Part shown: positions 56,629 through 64,000 of the stretch, piece by piece
Numbering within the stretch: position 1 is the stretch's first letter
How the letters are laid out: each line of letters starts with the position of its first letter
Position numbers and translations under genes: made by a program
From: Streptomyces daqingensis
GTDB lineage: Bacteria; Actinomycetota; Actinomycetes; Streptomycetales; Streptomycetaceae
Assembly (NCBI RefSeq): GCF_014645895.1
Contig: NZ_BMMP01000003.1
Span: forward strand, 351,949 to 415,948
DNA: 64,000 bases
Reading direction: 5' to 3'
The notes under the pieces: model-generated
Told to the model about the DNA's origin: nothing
Seen by the model: only the letters and a program-made list of their open reading frames with translations
Databases searched by the model: none

Positions 56629-57435
56629 GTGGCCCGATTCATCACGGTCGACGATCCCGACGACCCCTCGCTCGCCGACTTCACGGACCTGACGGACGTG
56701 GAGCTGCGCCGCCGCCGCGAGCCGGCGGAAGGACTGTTCATCGCCGAGGGCGAGAAGGTCATCCGCCGTGCGCTGCAGGCCGGTTACCCGATGCGCTCCA
56801 TGCTGCTGTCCTCGAAGTGGGCCGAGCAGATGCGCGACGTCCTCGACACCGTCGACGCCCCCGCGTACGTCGTCGCACCCGAACTGGCCGAGCAGGTGAC
56901 GGGCTACCACGTGCACCGCGGCGCGCTCGCCTCGATGGGCCGCAAGGCCCTTCCCGGCCCGGAGGAGCTGCTGGCCTCCGCCCGCCGCGTCGCGGTCATG
57001 GAAGCGGTCAACGACCACACCAACATCGGCGCGATATTCCGGAGCGCCGCCGCTCTCGGGATGGACGGGGTGCTGCTCTCACCGTCCTGCGCGGATCCGC
57101 TCTACCGCCGCTCGGTGAAGGTCTCCATGGGGGCGGTCTTCTCCGTTCCCTATGCGCGGCTGGGCAGTTGGCCCCACGATCTGCAGACCGTGCGGGACGC
57201 GGGATTCCTGCTGCTGGCCCTCACGCCCGACGAGCGAGCGGTGCCCCTGGACGAGGTGACGTCACGGCGTCCGGACCGTGTGGCCCTGATGCTCGGCGCG
57301 GAGGGCGACGGGCTGACGCGCCGTGCGCTGGAGGCGGCCGACGAGCGCGTCCGCATCCCGATGGCGCACGGCGTCGACTCGCTGAACGTGGGCGCTGCGG
57401 CTGCCGTCGCCTTCTACGCGGTCACGAGGGACTGA
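56629..57435 (+). CDS. SpoU/TrmH family RNA 2'-O-methyltransferase
   Basis: A 268-residue SPOUT enzyme with motif 1 (NDHTNIGAIFRSAAALG), motif 2 (LMLGAEGDGL) and motif 3 (IPMAHGVDSLNVGAAAAVAFYA), which form the knot that binds SAM. The N-terminus is the usual substrate-binding domain (FIAEGEKVIRRALQAGYPMRSMLLS). A GTG at 56629 is preferred; an ATG at 56602 adds nine residues. Target RNA is unknown. It probably reads through from cysG (75-base gap). Confidence 0.92.
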   Translation: MARFITVDDPDDPSLADFTDLTDVELRRRREPAEGLFIAEGEKVIRRALQAGYPMRSMLLSSKWAEQMRDVLDTVDAPAYVVAPELAEQVTGYHVHRGALASMGRKALPGPEELLASARRVAVMEAVNDHTNIGAIFRSAAALGMDGVLLSPSCADPLYRRSVKVSMGAVFSVPYARLGSWPHDLQTVRDAGFLLLALTPDERAVPLDEVTSRRPDRVALMLGAEGDGLTRRALEAADERVRIPMAHGVDSLNVGAAAAVAFYAVTRD

Positions 57436-57481
57436 CGGGGCCTGCGAAGAAGTGGGGAGCCGGGGCCGTCGGGTGACCCGC

Positions 57482-58993
57482 TCAGGGCTGCCGCGCGGCC
57501 CCGTCCGCGTGCGGACGCTCCGGCAGCGGCGTCAGCGGAACGGAACGCTGCGGTGCCGACCCCGCACCGCTGTCCGGCCCTTGGCAGCCCTGCGCCGTCG
57601 CGATGCCGAGCGCGACCAGGACCGTGACCGTCACGAAGACGACGAGCCGCTGCCGCAGCAGCCGCCGGTCGGGCGCCGGCGTGCGCCGCGGGCCGCTCGC
57701 CGGTCCGCGCGTGCGGCTTCCGCGCGGGCCTGGCCGGCCGGGCCGGCCGCCGCCGCCGGTCCTGGGCGCGTTGCGGCCTGTCGCCGTGCGCTCGCCGGTC
57801 CTGCCCGCGGACCCGCGCGGCGCCCCCGCTTCGGGGCCGTGCCCGCTGCCCGTGCCGTGCCGGGTTCCGCTCACTGACGTGTGACCGCGGTCGCCGCGCT
57901 CGCGGCCCCGTTCGGAGCCGCGACGCTCGGGGCGCTGACGGCTCTGGTACTCCTCCGTCCGGCGGCCTCGGGTCCGCTCTGCGGGAGTCCTGCCCCGCAC
58001 TCCGCCGGAGCTCCCGCGCGGACCCGGCGCACGGGACGAACTCGACGCCGCACTGGGCCTGTTGAGGCCGTGGCCCCCGGAAGCGGTCGCTCTGGCGACG
58101 CCCTGCGCGCCACCGGCGCCCTCCCCTGCGGGCGACGGGCCGTGCAGCCCTCCCGCGCCCTCGGAGAAGCCTCGTGCCTCCCGCGCGGCGATCTCCTTGA
58201 GGCGCAGCGAGAGCTGGAGCGGGCTCGGGCGCTCCTCCGGGGCTTTGACCAGGCACGCTTGGATCAGCGGCGCGAGCGCGGCGTGCACGTGTTCCAGCTG
58301 GGGCTCCTCGTGGACCACCCGATAGAGCATCACCTCCGAACTGCCCTGCCCGAAGGGCGAGTCGGCCGTAGCGGCGTACGCGAGCGTCGCCCCGAGCGCG
58401 AACACGTCAGTGGCGGGGGTGACCAGCGCGCCCCGCACCTGTTCCGGGGCGAGGAAACCGGGAGAGCCGACGGCGGTGCCCACGTGCGTGAGCGTGCTCG
58501 CGCCCGTCGCCCAGGCGATGCCGAAGTCGATGATGCGCGGGCCCTTCGGAGAGAGCAGGATGTTGGACGGCTTCAGATCGCGGTGCACGACCCCCGCCTC
58601 GTGCACGGCCACCAGGCCCTCCGCCAACGAGGCGCCGACGGAGGCGACTTGGCTGGGGGGCAGCGGCCCGTGCTCGTTGACCTTGTCGTGCAGCGAGGGG
58701 CCGGGAACGTACTGGGTGGCGAACCACGGGCGGTCGGCGTCCAGATCCGCCGCGACGAGGCGTGCGGTGCATCCGCCGCGGATGCGCCGCGCGGCCGACA
58801 CCTCCCGCGCGAACCGCGACCGGAACTCCTGGTCCTCCGCCAGGTCGGGGCGGATGACCTTCAGCGCGACGCGCTGCCCCCGGCGGTCCGAACCGAGGTA
58901 GACGACGCCCATGCCGCCCGCCCCCAGACGCCGGTGAAGCTTGAACGTACCGACGACTCGCGGGTCCTCGCGTCGGAGCCGCATCATCGCCAT
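57482..58993 (-). CDS. Membrane-anchored Ser/Thr protein kinase (PknB/Hanks type)
   Basis: A 503-residue kinase. The kinase domain spans about 15-275, with a glycine loop LGAGGMGVVYLG, catalytic lysine in VALKVI, HRDLKPSN and DFGIA. A long Gly/Ser/Arg-rich juxtamembrane region follows, and a single helix near residue 445 (VVFVTVTVLVALGIATAQG), then a short external tail with no PASTA domain. GGAGG lies upstream of the ATG at 58993. Not adjacent to obvious substrates. Confidence 0.9.
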   Translation of the reverse strand: MAMMRLRREDPRVVGTFKLHRRLGAGGMGVVYLGSDRRGQRVALKVIRPDLAEDQEFRSRFAREVSAARRIRGGCTARLVAADLDADRPWFATQYVPGPSLHDKVNEHGPLPPSQVASVGASLAEGLVAVHEAGVVHRDLKPSNILLSPKGPRIIDFGIAWATGASTLTHVGTAVGSPGFLAPEQVRGALVTPATDVFALGATLAYAATADSPFGQGSSEVMLYRVVHEEPQLEHVHAALAPLIQACLVKAPEERPSPLQLSLRLKEIAAREARGFSEGAGGLHGPSPAGEGAGGAQGVARATASGGHGLNRPSAASSSSRAPGPRGSSGGVRGRTPAERTRGRRTEEYQSRQRPERRGSERGRERGDRGHTSVSGTRHGTGSGHGPEAGAPRGSAGRTGERTATGRNAPRTGGGGRPGRPGPRGSRTRGPASGPRRTPAPDRRLLRQRLVVFVTVTVLVALGIATAQGCQGPDSGAGSAPQRSVPLTPLPERPHADGAARQP

Positions 58994-59752
58994 CTCGTTC
59001 CCCTGCCTCCGGTGGGAAGGCCCCGCCCCTGCCCACGGGGTAGGCCACTTCATCCGTAACCCGGTTACGTCCGTCTGACGAGCACAGCTTACGGACTGCC
59101 GCGACGCGGCGACGACAGGCCGCGCACGCGGCGCAGCCGGGATTGCCGGGCACGGTGGCCGGATCGCGGCCCTTGCCGTGGACGGAACGGACGTCGCGGG
59201 TGTGCCGCCCGTGCCCGTGGGCAACACCCCGTTCACACAACCGATTTGACGGGACGGCATCTCGCGGCGGCTCAGCCGGCGGCCGTGCGGGTCTGTCCGG
59301 TGGAGCAGCGGCGCGGCTGCGCGCCGCGGGCCGGCCGGGCCGTCTGCGGGATGGACGGAGAGGAGCCCGAGGTGAGGGATCTCACCGGCGCATCATCCGG
59401 GGCACACGCGGGTGTTGAACGGAGAAGAACGCCCAGGTGCCGGGCGCGGGCGTCGCGGCGGCGACCGGGAAGCGGCGCCGGCGCGGAGCGACCCGTCGGT
59501 GCCGCGGGCGTCGCGGCAGCCGCCGGGGCCCCGGGCGACCCTTCCGGGCAGACCCCGGGACCTGGCGCCGCGCCTCCACCTTGGGGAGTACCCGGCGGCC
59601 TCCGCCGTCATCCTGCGGGAGGCCCCGCAGTCGATACGCGGGCATGACGCCCGGAGGTACCGAGCACACCTAGTCTTGTGGCAAGCGGCGGGCGCTGCAC
59701 TCGTCCCCCGAGGTCAAACGTCCGCCGCCCTTGAATCCGACGGGAGCTGACC
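58994..59752. other. 759-base gap with no supportable gene
   Basis: It lies between the divergent kinase and small membrane protein genes. It contains the palindrome at 59055-59069 near the kinase start. The rest has only Arg/Pro/Gly-rich open frames in all phases with no domain or ribosome binding site, so I call no gene. It could hold a degraded gene or an untranslated RNA. Confidence 0.5.
59055..59069. promoter_or_regulatory. CGTAACCCGGTTACG palindrome upstream of the kinase gene
   Basis: A perfect inverted repeat of 7-base arms (CGTAACC) around a single central base, 62 bases before the kinase start codon. It resembles a TetR or similar operator and is unusually AT-containing for this region. 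Confidence 0.55.
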
Positions 59753-59962
59753 ATGGCGCACACAGCAGGGCGCACGGCAAGCCGGACGCGGGAGCGGCTG
59801 TCGGCCCTCGCCGACTTCGGCACCCGGCCGGGCGGCCGCAGGCATCCGCTCGTGGCCGCCGCCATGGTCCTCCCTCTGGCCGTCGTCCTCGCGATCGTCT
59901 TCGGGGCGGTCCAGGCGGTGGTCACGCAGGCGTCGTCCGTGGCCGGAATGCTGGGGTACTGA
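59753..59962 (+). CDS. Small hypothetical membrane protein
   Basis: A 69-residue protein. A basic N-terminus is followed by a membrane helix (LVAAAMVLPLAVVLAIVFGAVQAVV). GGGAG lies before the ATG, and a strong hairpin follows. Similar short proteins are common in streptomycetes; no function is known. Confidence 0.65.
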   Translation: MAHTAGRTASRTRERLSALADFGTRPGGRRHPLVAAAMVLPLAVVLAIVFGAVQAVVTQASSVAGMLGY

Positions 59963-60048
59963 ATCGGTGCCCCAGGCTCGGGAGAGCGGCCCGAGTCGGG
60001 GATACCCGGCCGTCAGCCCCGTGGGGACGGGGGTGCGGCGGACGGCAT

Positions 60049-60084
60049 TGAGGTCCGGGCAGCTGGGGAGCTGCCCGGACCTCA
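60049..60084. terminator. 16-bp perfect hairpin after the small membrane-protein gene
   Basis: The arms are perfectly complementary over 16 bases around a GGGG loop, starting 87 bases after the stop at 59962. It is a strong terminator for this gene and insulates the leaderless PPOX gene downstream. Confidence 0.8.
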
Positions 60085-60163
60085 CGCATGTGTGCCCGCC
60101 GTCGGCTCCCTCTGACGGGCCGTGCGGGGCCGCCGGACTGCCCGGTACTACCCTCGCCCCGTG

Positions 60164-60559
60164 ATGACACCTCAGATCGCCGGCAGCCGGTACGTCAGCC
60201 TCACCACGTTCAAGCGCGACGGCACCGCCGTGCCCACTCCGGTGTGGGCCGTCGAGGACGAGGGCGAGCTGCTGGTGTGGACCAGGGACGACAGCGGCAA
60301 GGTCAAGCGCATCCGCAACAGCGGACGCGTCACCGTCACGCCGTGCGACGTGCGGGGCCGTACCGCCCCGGACGCGCCCGTGGTCGAGGGCAGCGCGAGG
60401 CTGATGACGGAAGCGGACGGGCTGAAGCGGGTGCGCAGGGCCATGGCCCGAAAGTACGGATGGCAGTTCCGCCTCACCGACACGGGCGGCGCCCTCGTCA
60501 GGCTGGGGAAGCGCCCGCACGTCGGCATCGCCGTGACCCTGCGGGAGCCCGCCGCCTGA
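60164..60559 (+). CDS. PPOX class F420-dependent/flavin oxidoreductase
   Basis: A 131-residue split-barrel protein with LTTFKRDGTAVPTPVW and KVKRIRNSGRVTVTPCDVRG, features of the F420-dependent PPOX family. The substrate is unknown. A GTG lies directly before the ATG (60161), and there is no ribosome binding site; TACTACC just upstream suggests a leaderless transcript. Confidence 0.85.
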   Translation: MTPQIAGSRYVSLTTFKRDGTAVPTPVWAVEDEGELLVWTRDDSGKVKRIRNSGRVTVTPCDVRGRTAPDAPVVEGSARLMTEADGLKRVRRAMARKYGWQFRLTDTGGALVRLGKRPHVGIAVTLREPAA

Positions 60560-60919
60560 CGCTCCCCGCGCCTTCCGGAGGACCGGGGCCGCACCGCCGC
60601 GTACTCCCCGCGAGGCGGCCGCGGTCCCGCCGGAACGTACGACGACGGGGCGGGCCCGCCGGGACGACGCTCGGACGCGAAGCATCGACAGCTCTTCGCA
60701 ACCGAGGAGCCGACCGCCATGTCGACCCGGTGCATCGGCACGACGGCGCTGGCCCGGGGAGAGCGGGCCCGTATATCTCCTCGGGCAGCGTTCCGCGTCC
60801 GGCGTGATCGACGAGGCTCGGGCGGGGGTCCGGTGTCGCAGAGAGAGGGGCTCCGGCGGGTTCCCGGCCGCCTGCGGGCCGCCGGGCTGCGTACCGTAGC
60901 CCGGCCGGGCGGGGGACCG
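60560..60919. other. 360-base gap without a clear gene
   Basis: It lies between convergent PPOX and HATPase genes. An ATG at 60719 has a fair GAGGAG site and opens a frame that runs antisense through the HATPase gene, but its composition looks non-coding. No terminator, RNA or repeat was recognised with confidence. Confidence 0.5.
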
Positions 60920-61444
60920 TCAGGCCGGCGGGCCCTCGTCGTCGCCCGGCGCCAGGGGCATCGGGGCCGCGGCGGTGAGTGCGGTGAGTGCGGGTGTCTT
61001 TCCGGTCAGGTCCGCGCACTGGAGCGGTGTACCGAGGACGACGGGGAGGGTGAACCAGACGACTTTTCCCGAGCCGTCGTGCTGTGCGCGCATGCCCCAG
61101 CTGTCGCTGACGGCCGCGATGAGGGCCAGGCCGCGCCCGTTGGTCGCCGTTGACTGGGCGGCGCGCAGCCGCGGCAGCCGAGGGTCGTGGTCCCGCACGG
61201 AGACGGTCAGCCGGTCCCTGAGGTAGACGAGTTCGACGGTGCAGTGCTTGTCCGGCCCGGTGTGCCGGTGGACGTTGGTGAGCAGTTCGGTGACGCCGAG
61301 CGCCGCGGCGTCGATCAGCGGATCGAGACGCCAGTGGTGCAGCTGCGCGGTGACGATGCGGCGCACCTGCCCGATGCGTGAGGGCAGAGCGTTGAACTCG
61401 ACCGCGCAGTGCGTGCGCGACCGTGCCGCAGCCCGGCCCGTCAT
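60920..61444 (-). CDS. HATPase_c anti-sigma-type regulatory ATP-binding protein
   Basis: A 174-residue protein of the RsbW/SpoIIAB-like group so numerous in streptomycetes. It has the N box ELLTNVHRHT, G1-like DHDPRLP and G2-like NGRGLALIAAVSDSWG. The last 40 residues are an Ala/Pro-rich tail. It may bind a sigma factor or anti-anti-sigma, none of which is adjacent. The ATG at 61444 is chosen because GGAGCGG lies upstream; longer readings to 61492 or 61633 are possible. Confidence 0.85.
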   Translation of the reverse strand: MTGRAAARSRTHCAVEFNALPSRIGQVRRIVTAQLHHWRLDPLIDAAALGVTELLTNVHRHTGPDKHCTVELVYLRDRLTVSVRDHDPRLPRLRAAQSTATNGRGLALIAAVSDSWGMRAQHDGSGKVVWFTLPVVLGTPLQCADLTGKTPALTALTAAAPMPLAPGDDEGPPA

Positions 61445-61579
61445 GCCGGCCGCTCCCGCACAGGGGGCGTTCCGGAGCATTGCGAGATGCATGTGAGGAA
61501 GGACACAGCCACAGGATGGGCCGATGAGGCAGTGCCCGCAACGCGGCCGGGGTCCGGGCCGCACGGGCACGGCACCAGG

Positions 61580-61609
61580 CCTTCCGGCGCACCGCGACGC
61601 GCCGGAAGG
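61580..61609. terminator. 11-bp hairpin downstream of the 61674 gene
   Basis: Perfect 11-base arms (CCTTCCGGCGC) around an 8-base loop, 65 bases beyond the stop of the minus-strand gene at 61674. It overlaps the start of the direct repeat at 61603. Confidence 0.65.
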
Positions 61610-61630
61610 TACGGAAACGGAAGGTACGGA
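61603..61630. repeat. Two 13-bp direct repeats with 15-base period
   Basis: CGGAAGGTACGGA occurs at 61603-61615 and 61618-61630. The 15-base period is odd for operators but the copies are exact. They lie upstream of the HATPase gene and could bind a regulator. Confidence 0.55.
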
Positions 61631-61673
61631 CACGTCCTGGACGTGCCCTCGGACCCGGTTCTGCCCGGCCCGC

Positions 61674-61985
61674 TCAGGTGCCGAGCACGCCCCGTTCGGC
61701 GGCGGCCTTCGCGCGCGCGGTGCGCACGGCGCTCAGCAGCCCTTCCCGTCTGCCGAGGCCGAGCTGGAGCACGTAGCGCGTGCCGCTCATCGTCGCCAGC
61801 GCGCTGTCCGGCATCCCGTAGCCGCTGATGCGCACCTTGTCGAGAGGGGCGCTGTCGATCTCGCTGCCGTAGCTGGTCATGAGCACCAGCTGGCCGTCGC
61901 GTACCTGGACATGGCCCGCCCGGGTGAGTGAGCGCAGCATCCGCCGTATCCGGACCCCACCCGCGTCGTACTCCGCCTCCGCCAC
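61674..61985 (-). CDS. Hypothetical protein, 103 residues
   Basis: A small soluble protein (start [36 protein letters not shown]). The [28 protein letters not shown] segment looks beta-rich, as in PH-like or DUF2550-type domains. The GTG at 61985 has GGAGG spaced five bases away, which fixes the start; a longer frame to 62651 is antisense to the next gene. Confidence 0.7.
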   Translation of the reverse strand: MAEAEYDAGGVRIRRMLRSLTRAGHVQVRDGQLVLMTSYGSEIDSAPLDKVRISGYGMPDSALATMSGTRYVLQLGLGRREGLLSAVRTARAKAAAERGVLGT

Positions 61986-62090
61986 CGTTACCTCCCACCG
62001 GTCCCCAGCGGCGCGGGTGCCCCCGACCGGCCGCCATATACCCTCTGTGAAGTGTGCACGCAAGCTGCGTGCTCCACCAGAGGGCCCTCC

Positions 62091-62096
62091 TATGAT
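62091..62096 (+). promoter_or_regulatory. -10 element for leaderless PLP-enzyme gene
   Basis: TATGAT lies six bases before the GTG start, placing the transcription start on or next to the initiation codon, hence a leaderless mRNA. A clear -35 was not seen. Confidence 0.6.
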
Positions 62097-62102
62097 CGGT
62101 CC

Positions 62103-63311
62103 GTGAGCACCACCGATCCGCCCCCCGCCGGCGCGGCCGGGCAGTCGTCCGCGGACGGGACCGTCCGCGCCTCCGCCGACGCGGCAGCCGCCACCCTCGA
62201 CGTCGACCGCAGCGACCCCGACTACCGCGCCTGGCTGAAAGAAGCCGTCCGCAGGGTCCAGGCCGACAACAACCGCAGCGCTGACACGCATCTGCTGTCC
62301 TTCCCCCTGCCCGAGCAGTGGGGCGTCGACCTGTACCTCAAGGACGAGTCGACCCATCCGACCGGAAGCCTCAAGCACCGGCTCGCGCGCTCCCTGTTCC
62401 TCTACGGGCTCTGCAACGGCTGGATCCGGCCAGGCAGGCCCGTCATCGAGGCGTCGTCTGGGTCCACCGCGGTCAGCGAGGCGTACTTCGCGAAGCTGAT
62501 CGGTGTCCCCTTCATCGCGGTGATGCCGCGCACGACGAGCCGCGAGAAGACACGGCTGATCGAGTTCCATGGCGGGCAGTGCCATCTCGTCCAGGACGCG
62601 CGGACGGTGTACGAGGTCTCCGCCGCCCTCGCGGTGGAGACCGGCGGCCACTACATGGACCAGTTCACCTACGCCGAGCGGGCGACCGACTGGCGGGGCA
62701 ACAACAACATCGCGGAGTCGATCTACGAGCAGATGAAGCTCGAACGGTATCCGGAGCCCGCCTGGATCGTCGCCACGGCGGGGACCGGCGGCACGTCCGC
62801 GACCGTCGCCCGCTACGTGCGCTACATGCAGTACGACACCCGCGTGTGCGTCCCCGACCCGGAGAACTCCTGCTTCTTCGACGGATGGCTCGGCGGGGAC
62901 GACGAGGCCGCCAGCGAGCGCAGTTCACGCATCGAGGGGATCGGCCGCCCCCGCATGGAGCCGAGCTTCCTGACCAGCGCGGTGGACCGGATGATGAAGG
63001 TGCCGGACGCGGCCAGCGTCGCGGCCGTGCGGGCGCTTGAGCGTGCCACCGGCCGCAAGGCCGGAGGCTCGACGGGCACGGGGCTGTGGAGCGCCCTGAA
63101 GATCGTCGCGGAGATGGCCGGACGGGGCGAGACGGGCAGCGTGGTCACGCTGATCTGCGACCCCGGGGAGCGCTACCTCGACAAGTACTACTCGGACGCG
63201 TGGCTTGCCGGGCAGGGCCTCGACATCGCCCCGTACACCGCGACGATCGAGACGCTCCTGTCGACGGGCCGCTGGCCCGGCGAGGCCCGCCCGGAGCCCG
63301 GAGAACGCTAG
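62103..63311 (+). CDS. PLP-dependent cysteine synthase family protein
   Basis: A 402-residue fold-type II enzyme. It has the Schiff-base lysine in [11 protein letters not shown], phosphate-binding SSGSTAVSE and [11 protein letters not shown] 40-residue Ala/Ser-rich N-terminal extension precedes it. Relatives act as cysteine synthase or cysteine desulfhydrase. No cysE-like gene is adjacent. Its stop codon overlaps the convergent acetyltransferase stop (63308-63311). Confidence 0.88.
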   Translation: MSTTDPPPAGAAGQSSADGTVRASADAAAATLDVDRSDPDYRAWLKEAVRRVQADNNRSADTHLLSFPLPEQWGVDLYLKDESTHPTGSLKHRLARSLFLYGLCNGWIRPGRPVIEASSGSTAVSEAYFAKLIGVPFIAVMPRTTSREKTRLIEFHGGQCHLVQDARTVYEVSAALAVETGGHYMDQFTYAERATDWRGNNNIAESIYEQMKLERYPEPAWIVATAGTGGTSATVARYVRYMQYDTRVCVPDPENSCFFDGWLGGDDEAASERSSRIEGIGRPRMEPSFLTSAVDRMMKVPDAASVAAVRALERATGRKAGGSTGTGLWSALKIVAEMAGRGETGSVVTLICDPGERYLDKYYSDAWLAGQGLDIAPYTATIETLLSTGRWPGEARPEPGER

Positions 63312-64000
63312 GCACGACCTGCTCCGGGAGCGGGGACGCGGTCGAGGACGATGCCGAAGTGCTCGCGGTAGGCGGACAGTACGGCGTCGTCGCCGGCGAG
63401 TTCCTCCTCGTGCCGCCCCGCGCCGCCAGTGGAGGTGAGGGTCCGGCCGCTCAGGGTGACGCGGCCCTCCTCGGTCAGCAGGGAGCACACCAGCGACCGC
63501 GTGAAGTGGGACTCGGGCGAGGTGCGGTGCCACCAGCAGCCGAGCGCGAAGTCGGCCAGGGTGCGCGGACGTTGCTCGACGCGGTACTGCGCGACGCCGT
63601 CGCGGAGGACGTCCAGGTCGCCCTGCGGGGTCTCCTCGACGCGGAACAGGCCGCCGGGGTCGGCCTGTTCGTCCCGTGAGTCCAGGCGCAGCGGGTACGT
63701 GCTGTGCCGTCCGAAGCCGACGTCCACCAGCCAGGGCCGCGGCGTCTCCACGCGCAGCGCCAGGTGGTCGAAGAGCGGCCCGGGCCCGCCGTCCCCGAAG
63801 ACCCGCGCGGCCAGAAGCGTCACGGGGAAGCCCAAGGCGGCGAGCAACGCGGCGAAGGCGCCGTTGAGTTCGTAGCAGAAGCCTCCGCGCCGGCGCTCGA
63901 CGATCTTGTGCGTGAGGGCGTCCGCGTCGAGCACGATGTCCTCGCCCGCGTGCACGCTGAGGTTCTCGAACGGCACGGTGAGCAGGTGCCGCCGGTGCAG
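63308..64000 (-). CDS. Arylamine N-acetyltransferase, partial at window edge
   Basis: At least 230 residues; the frame runs off the right end with the expected [13 protein letters not shown] before the catalytic motif, so the N-terminus lies outside. The Cys-His-Asp triad is complete: Cys in [11 protein letters not shown], His in LFDHLALRV and Asp in VDVGFGRHS. The enzyme acetylates arylamines or hydrazines with acetyl-CoA and in actinomycetes may act on natural-product amines. Confidence 0.9.
   Translation of the reverse strand: MHRRHLLTVPFENLSVHAGEDIVLDADALTHKIVERRRGGFCYELNGAFAALLAALGFPVTLLAARVFGDGGPGPLFDHLALRVETPRPWLVDVGFGRHSTYPLRLDSRDEQADPGGLFRVEETPQGDLDVLRDGVAQYRVEQRPRTLADFALGCWWHRTSPESHFTRSLVCSLLTEEGRVTLSGRTLTSTGGAGRHEEELAGDDAVLSAYREHFGIVLDRVPAPGAGRA

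Noticed and set aside
55044-57476. 810-residue plus-strand frame spanning cysG and the methyltransferase
   Set aside because: Out of frame with both recognised enzymes; Arg/Gly/Pro-rich with no motif.
60719-61153. 144-residue plus-strand open frame with GAGGAG site
   Set aside because: Most of it is antisense to the HATPase gene, which has clear N and G boxes; composition looks non-coding.

Overview
The window is high-GC (roughly 70% or more by eye), densely coding actinobacterial DNA. The gene content points to a Streptomyces chromosome: an argCJBDR cluster with argG and argH, a BluB-CobT fusion, bldA-type TTA leucine codons, GTG/TTG and leaderless starts, an LPFR-type small protein, MocR/EamA and HEAT/MerR pairs, and an extracellular (or cytoplasmic) contractile injection system (eCIS) of the streptomycete kind. 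No rRNA, tRNA, CRISPR array, insertion sequence or prophage was recognised.

Layout. (1) 1-15.2 kb is one flank of an eCIS locus: tail sheath, a large effector with a deaminase-like C-terminal tip followed by a small probable immunity gene, AAA+ ATPase, DUF4255 protein, a membrane-anchored VWA/HYR protein, a LuxR-type regulator, an Ig-like membrane protein and a DUF4157 protein. Tube, LysM, spike and baseplate genes are not here and presumably lie to the left. (2) 15.4-18.2 kb: DUF1918 protein and a divergent EamA transporter/MocR regulator pair. (3) 18.3-24.1 kb: a sugar-acid catabolic operon (enolase-superfamily dehydratase, MFS transporter, zinc dehydrogenase, SDR) with a divergent LacI repressor and two operator-like palindromes. 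(4) 24.1-30.5 kb: small membrane proteins, an ATP-dependent DNA ligase, a degenerate histidine phosphatase and a HEAT/MerR operon with its operator. (5) 30.6-41.5 kb: argC-J-B-D-R, a BASS transporter, a P450, a DUF488 protein, then argG and argH. (6) 41.5-49.6 kb: holin/DUF3618/DUF4235 trio, YihY, PlsC, Tat-exported GDPD, a sigma-like factor, two GNATs and two membrane proteins. (7) 49.7-57.4 kb: cobalamin/siroheme genes (cobL, bluB-cobT fusion, cysG) and a SpoU methyltransferase. (8) 57.5-64 kb: Ser/Thr kinase, small membrane protein, PPOX protein, HATPase anti-sigma-type protein, PLP cysteine-synthase-like enzyme and a truncated arylamine N-acetyltransferase.

The most interesting system is the eCIS flank. 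The effector at 1.8-5.5 kb carries an N-terminal motif shared with the DUF4157 protein (a likely loading or recognition signal), a long helical body with hydrophobic stretches, and a C-terminal H-A-E / P-C-x2-C deaminase core in DNA of clearly lower GC. A 118-residue low-GC gene follows after 14 bases, as toxin-immunity pairs do. TTA codons occur in the effector (two), the AAA+ ATPase (one) and the LuxR regulator (two), which suggests that the locus is translated under bldA control during development. Together these suggest a developmentally timed injection system carrying a modular polymorphic-toxin tip.
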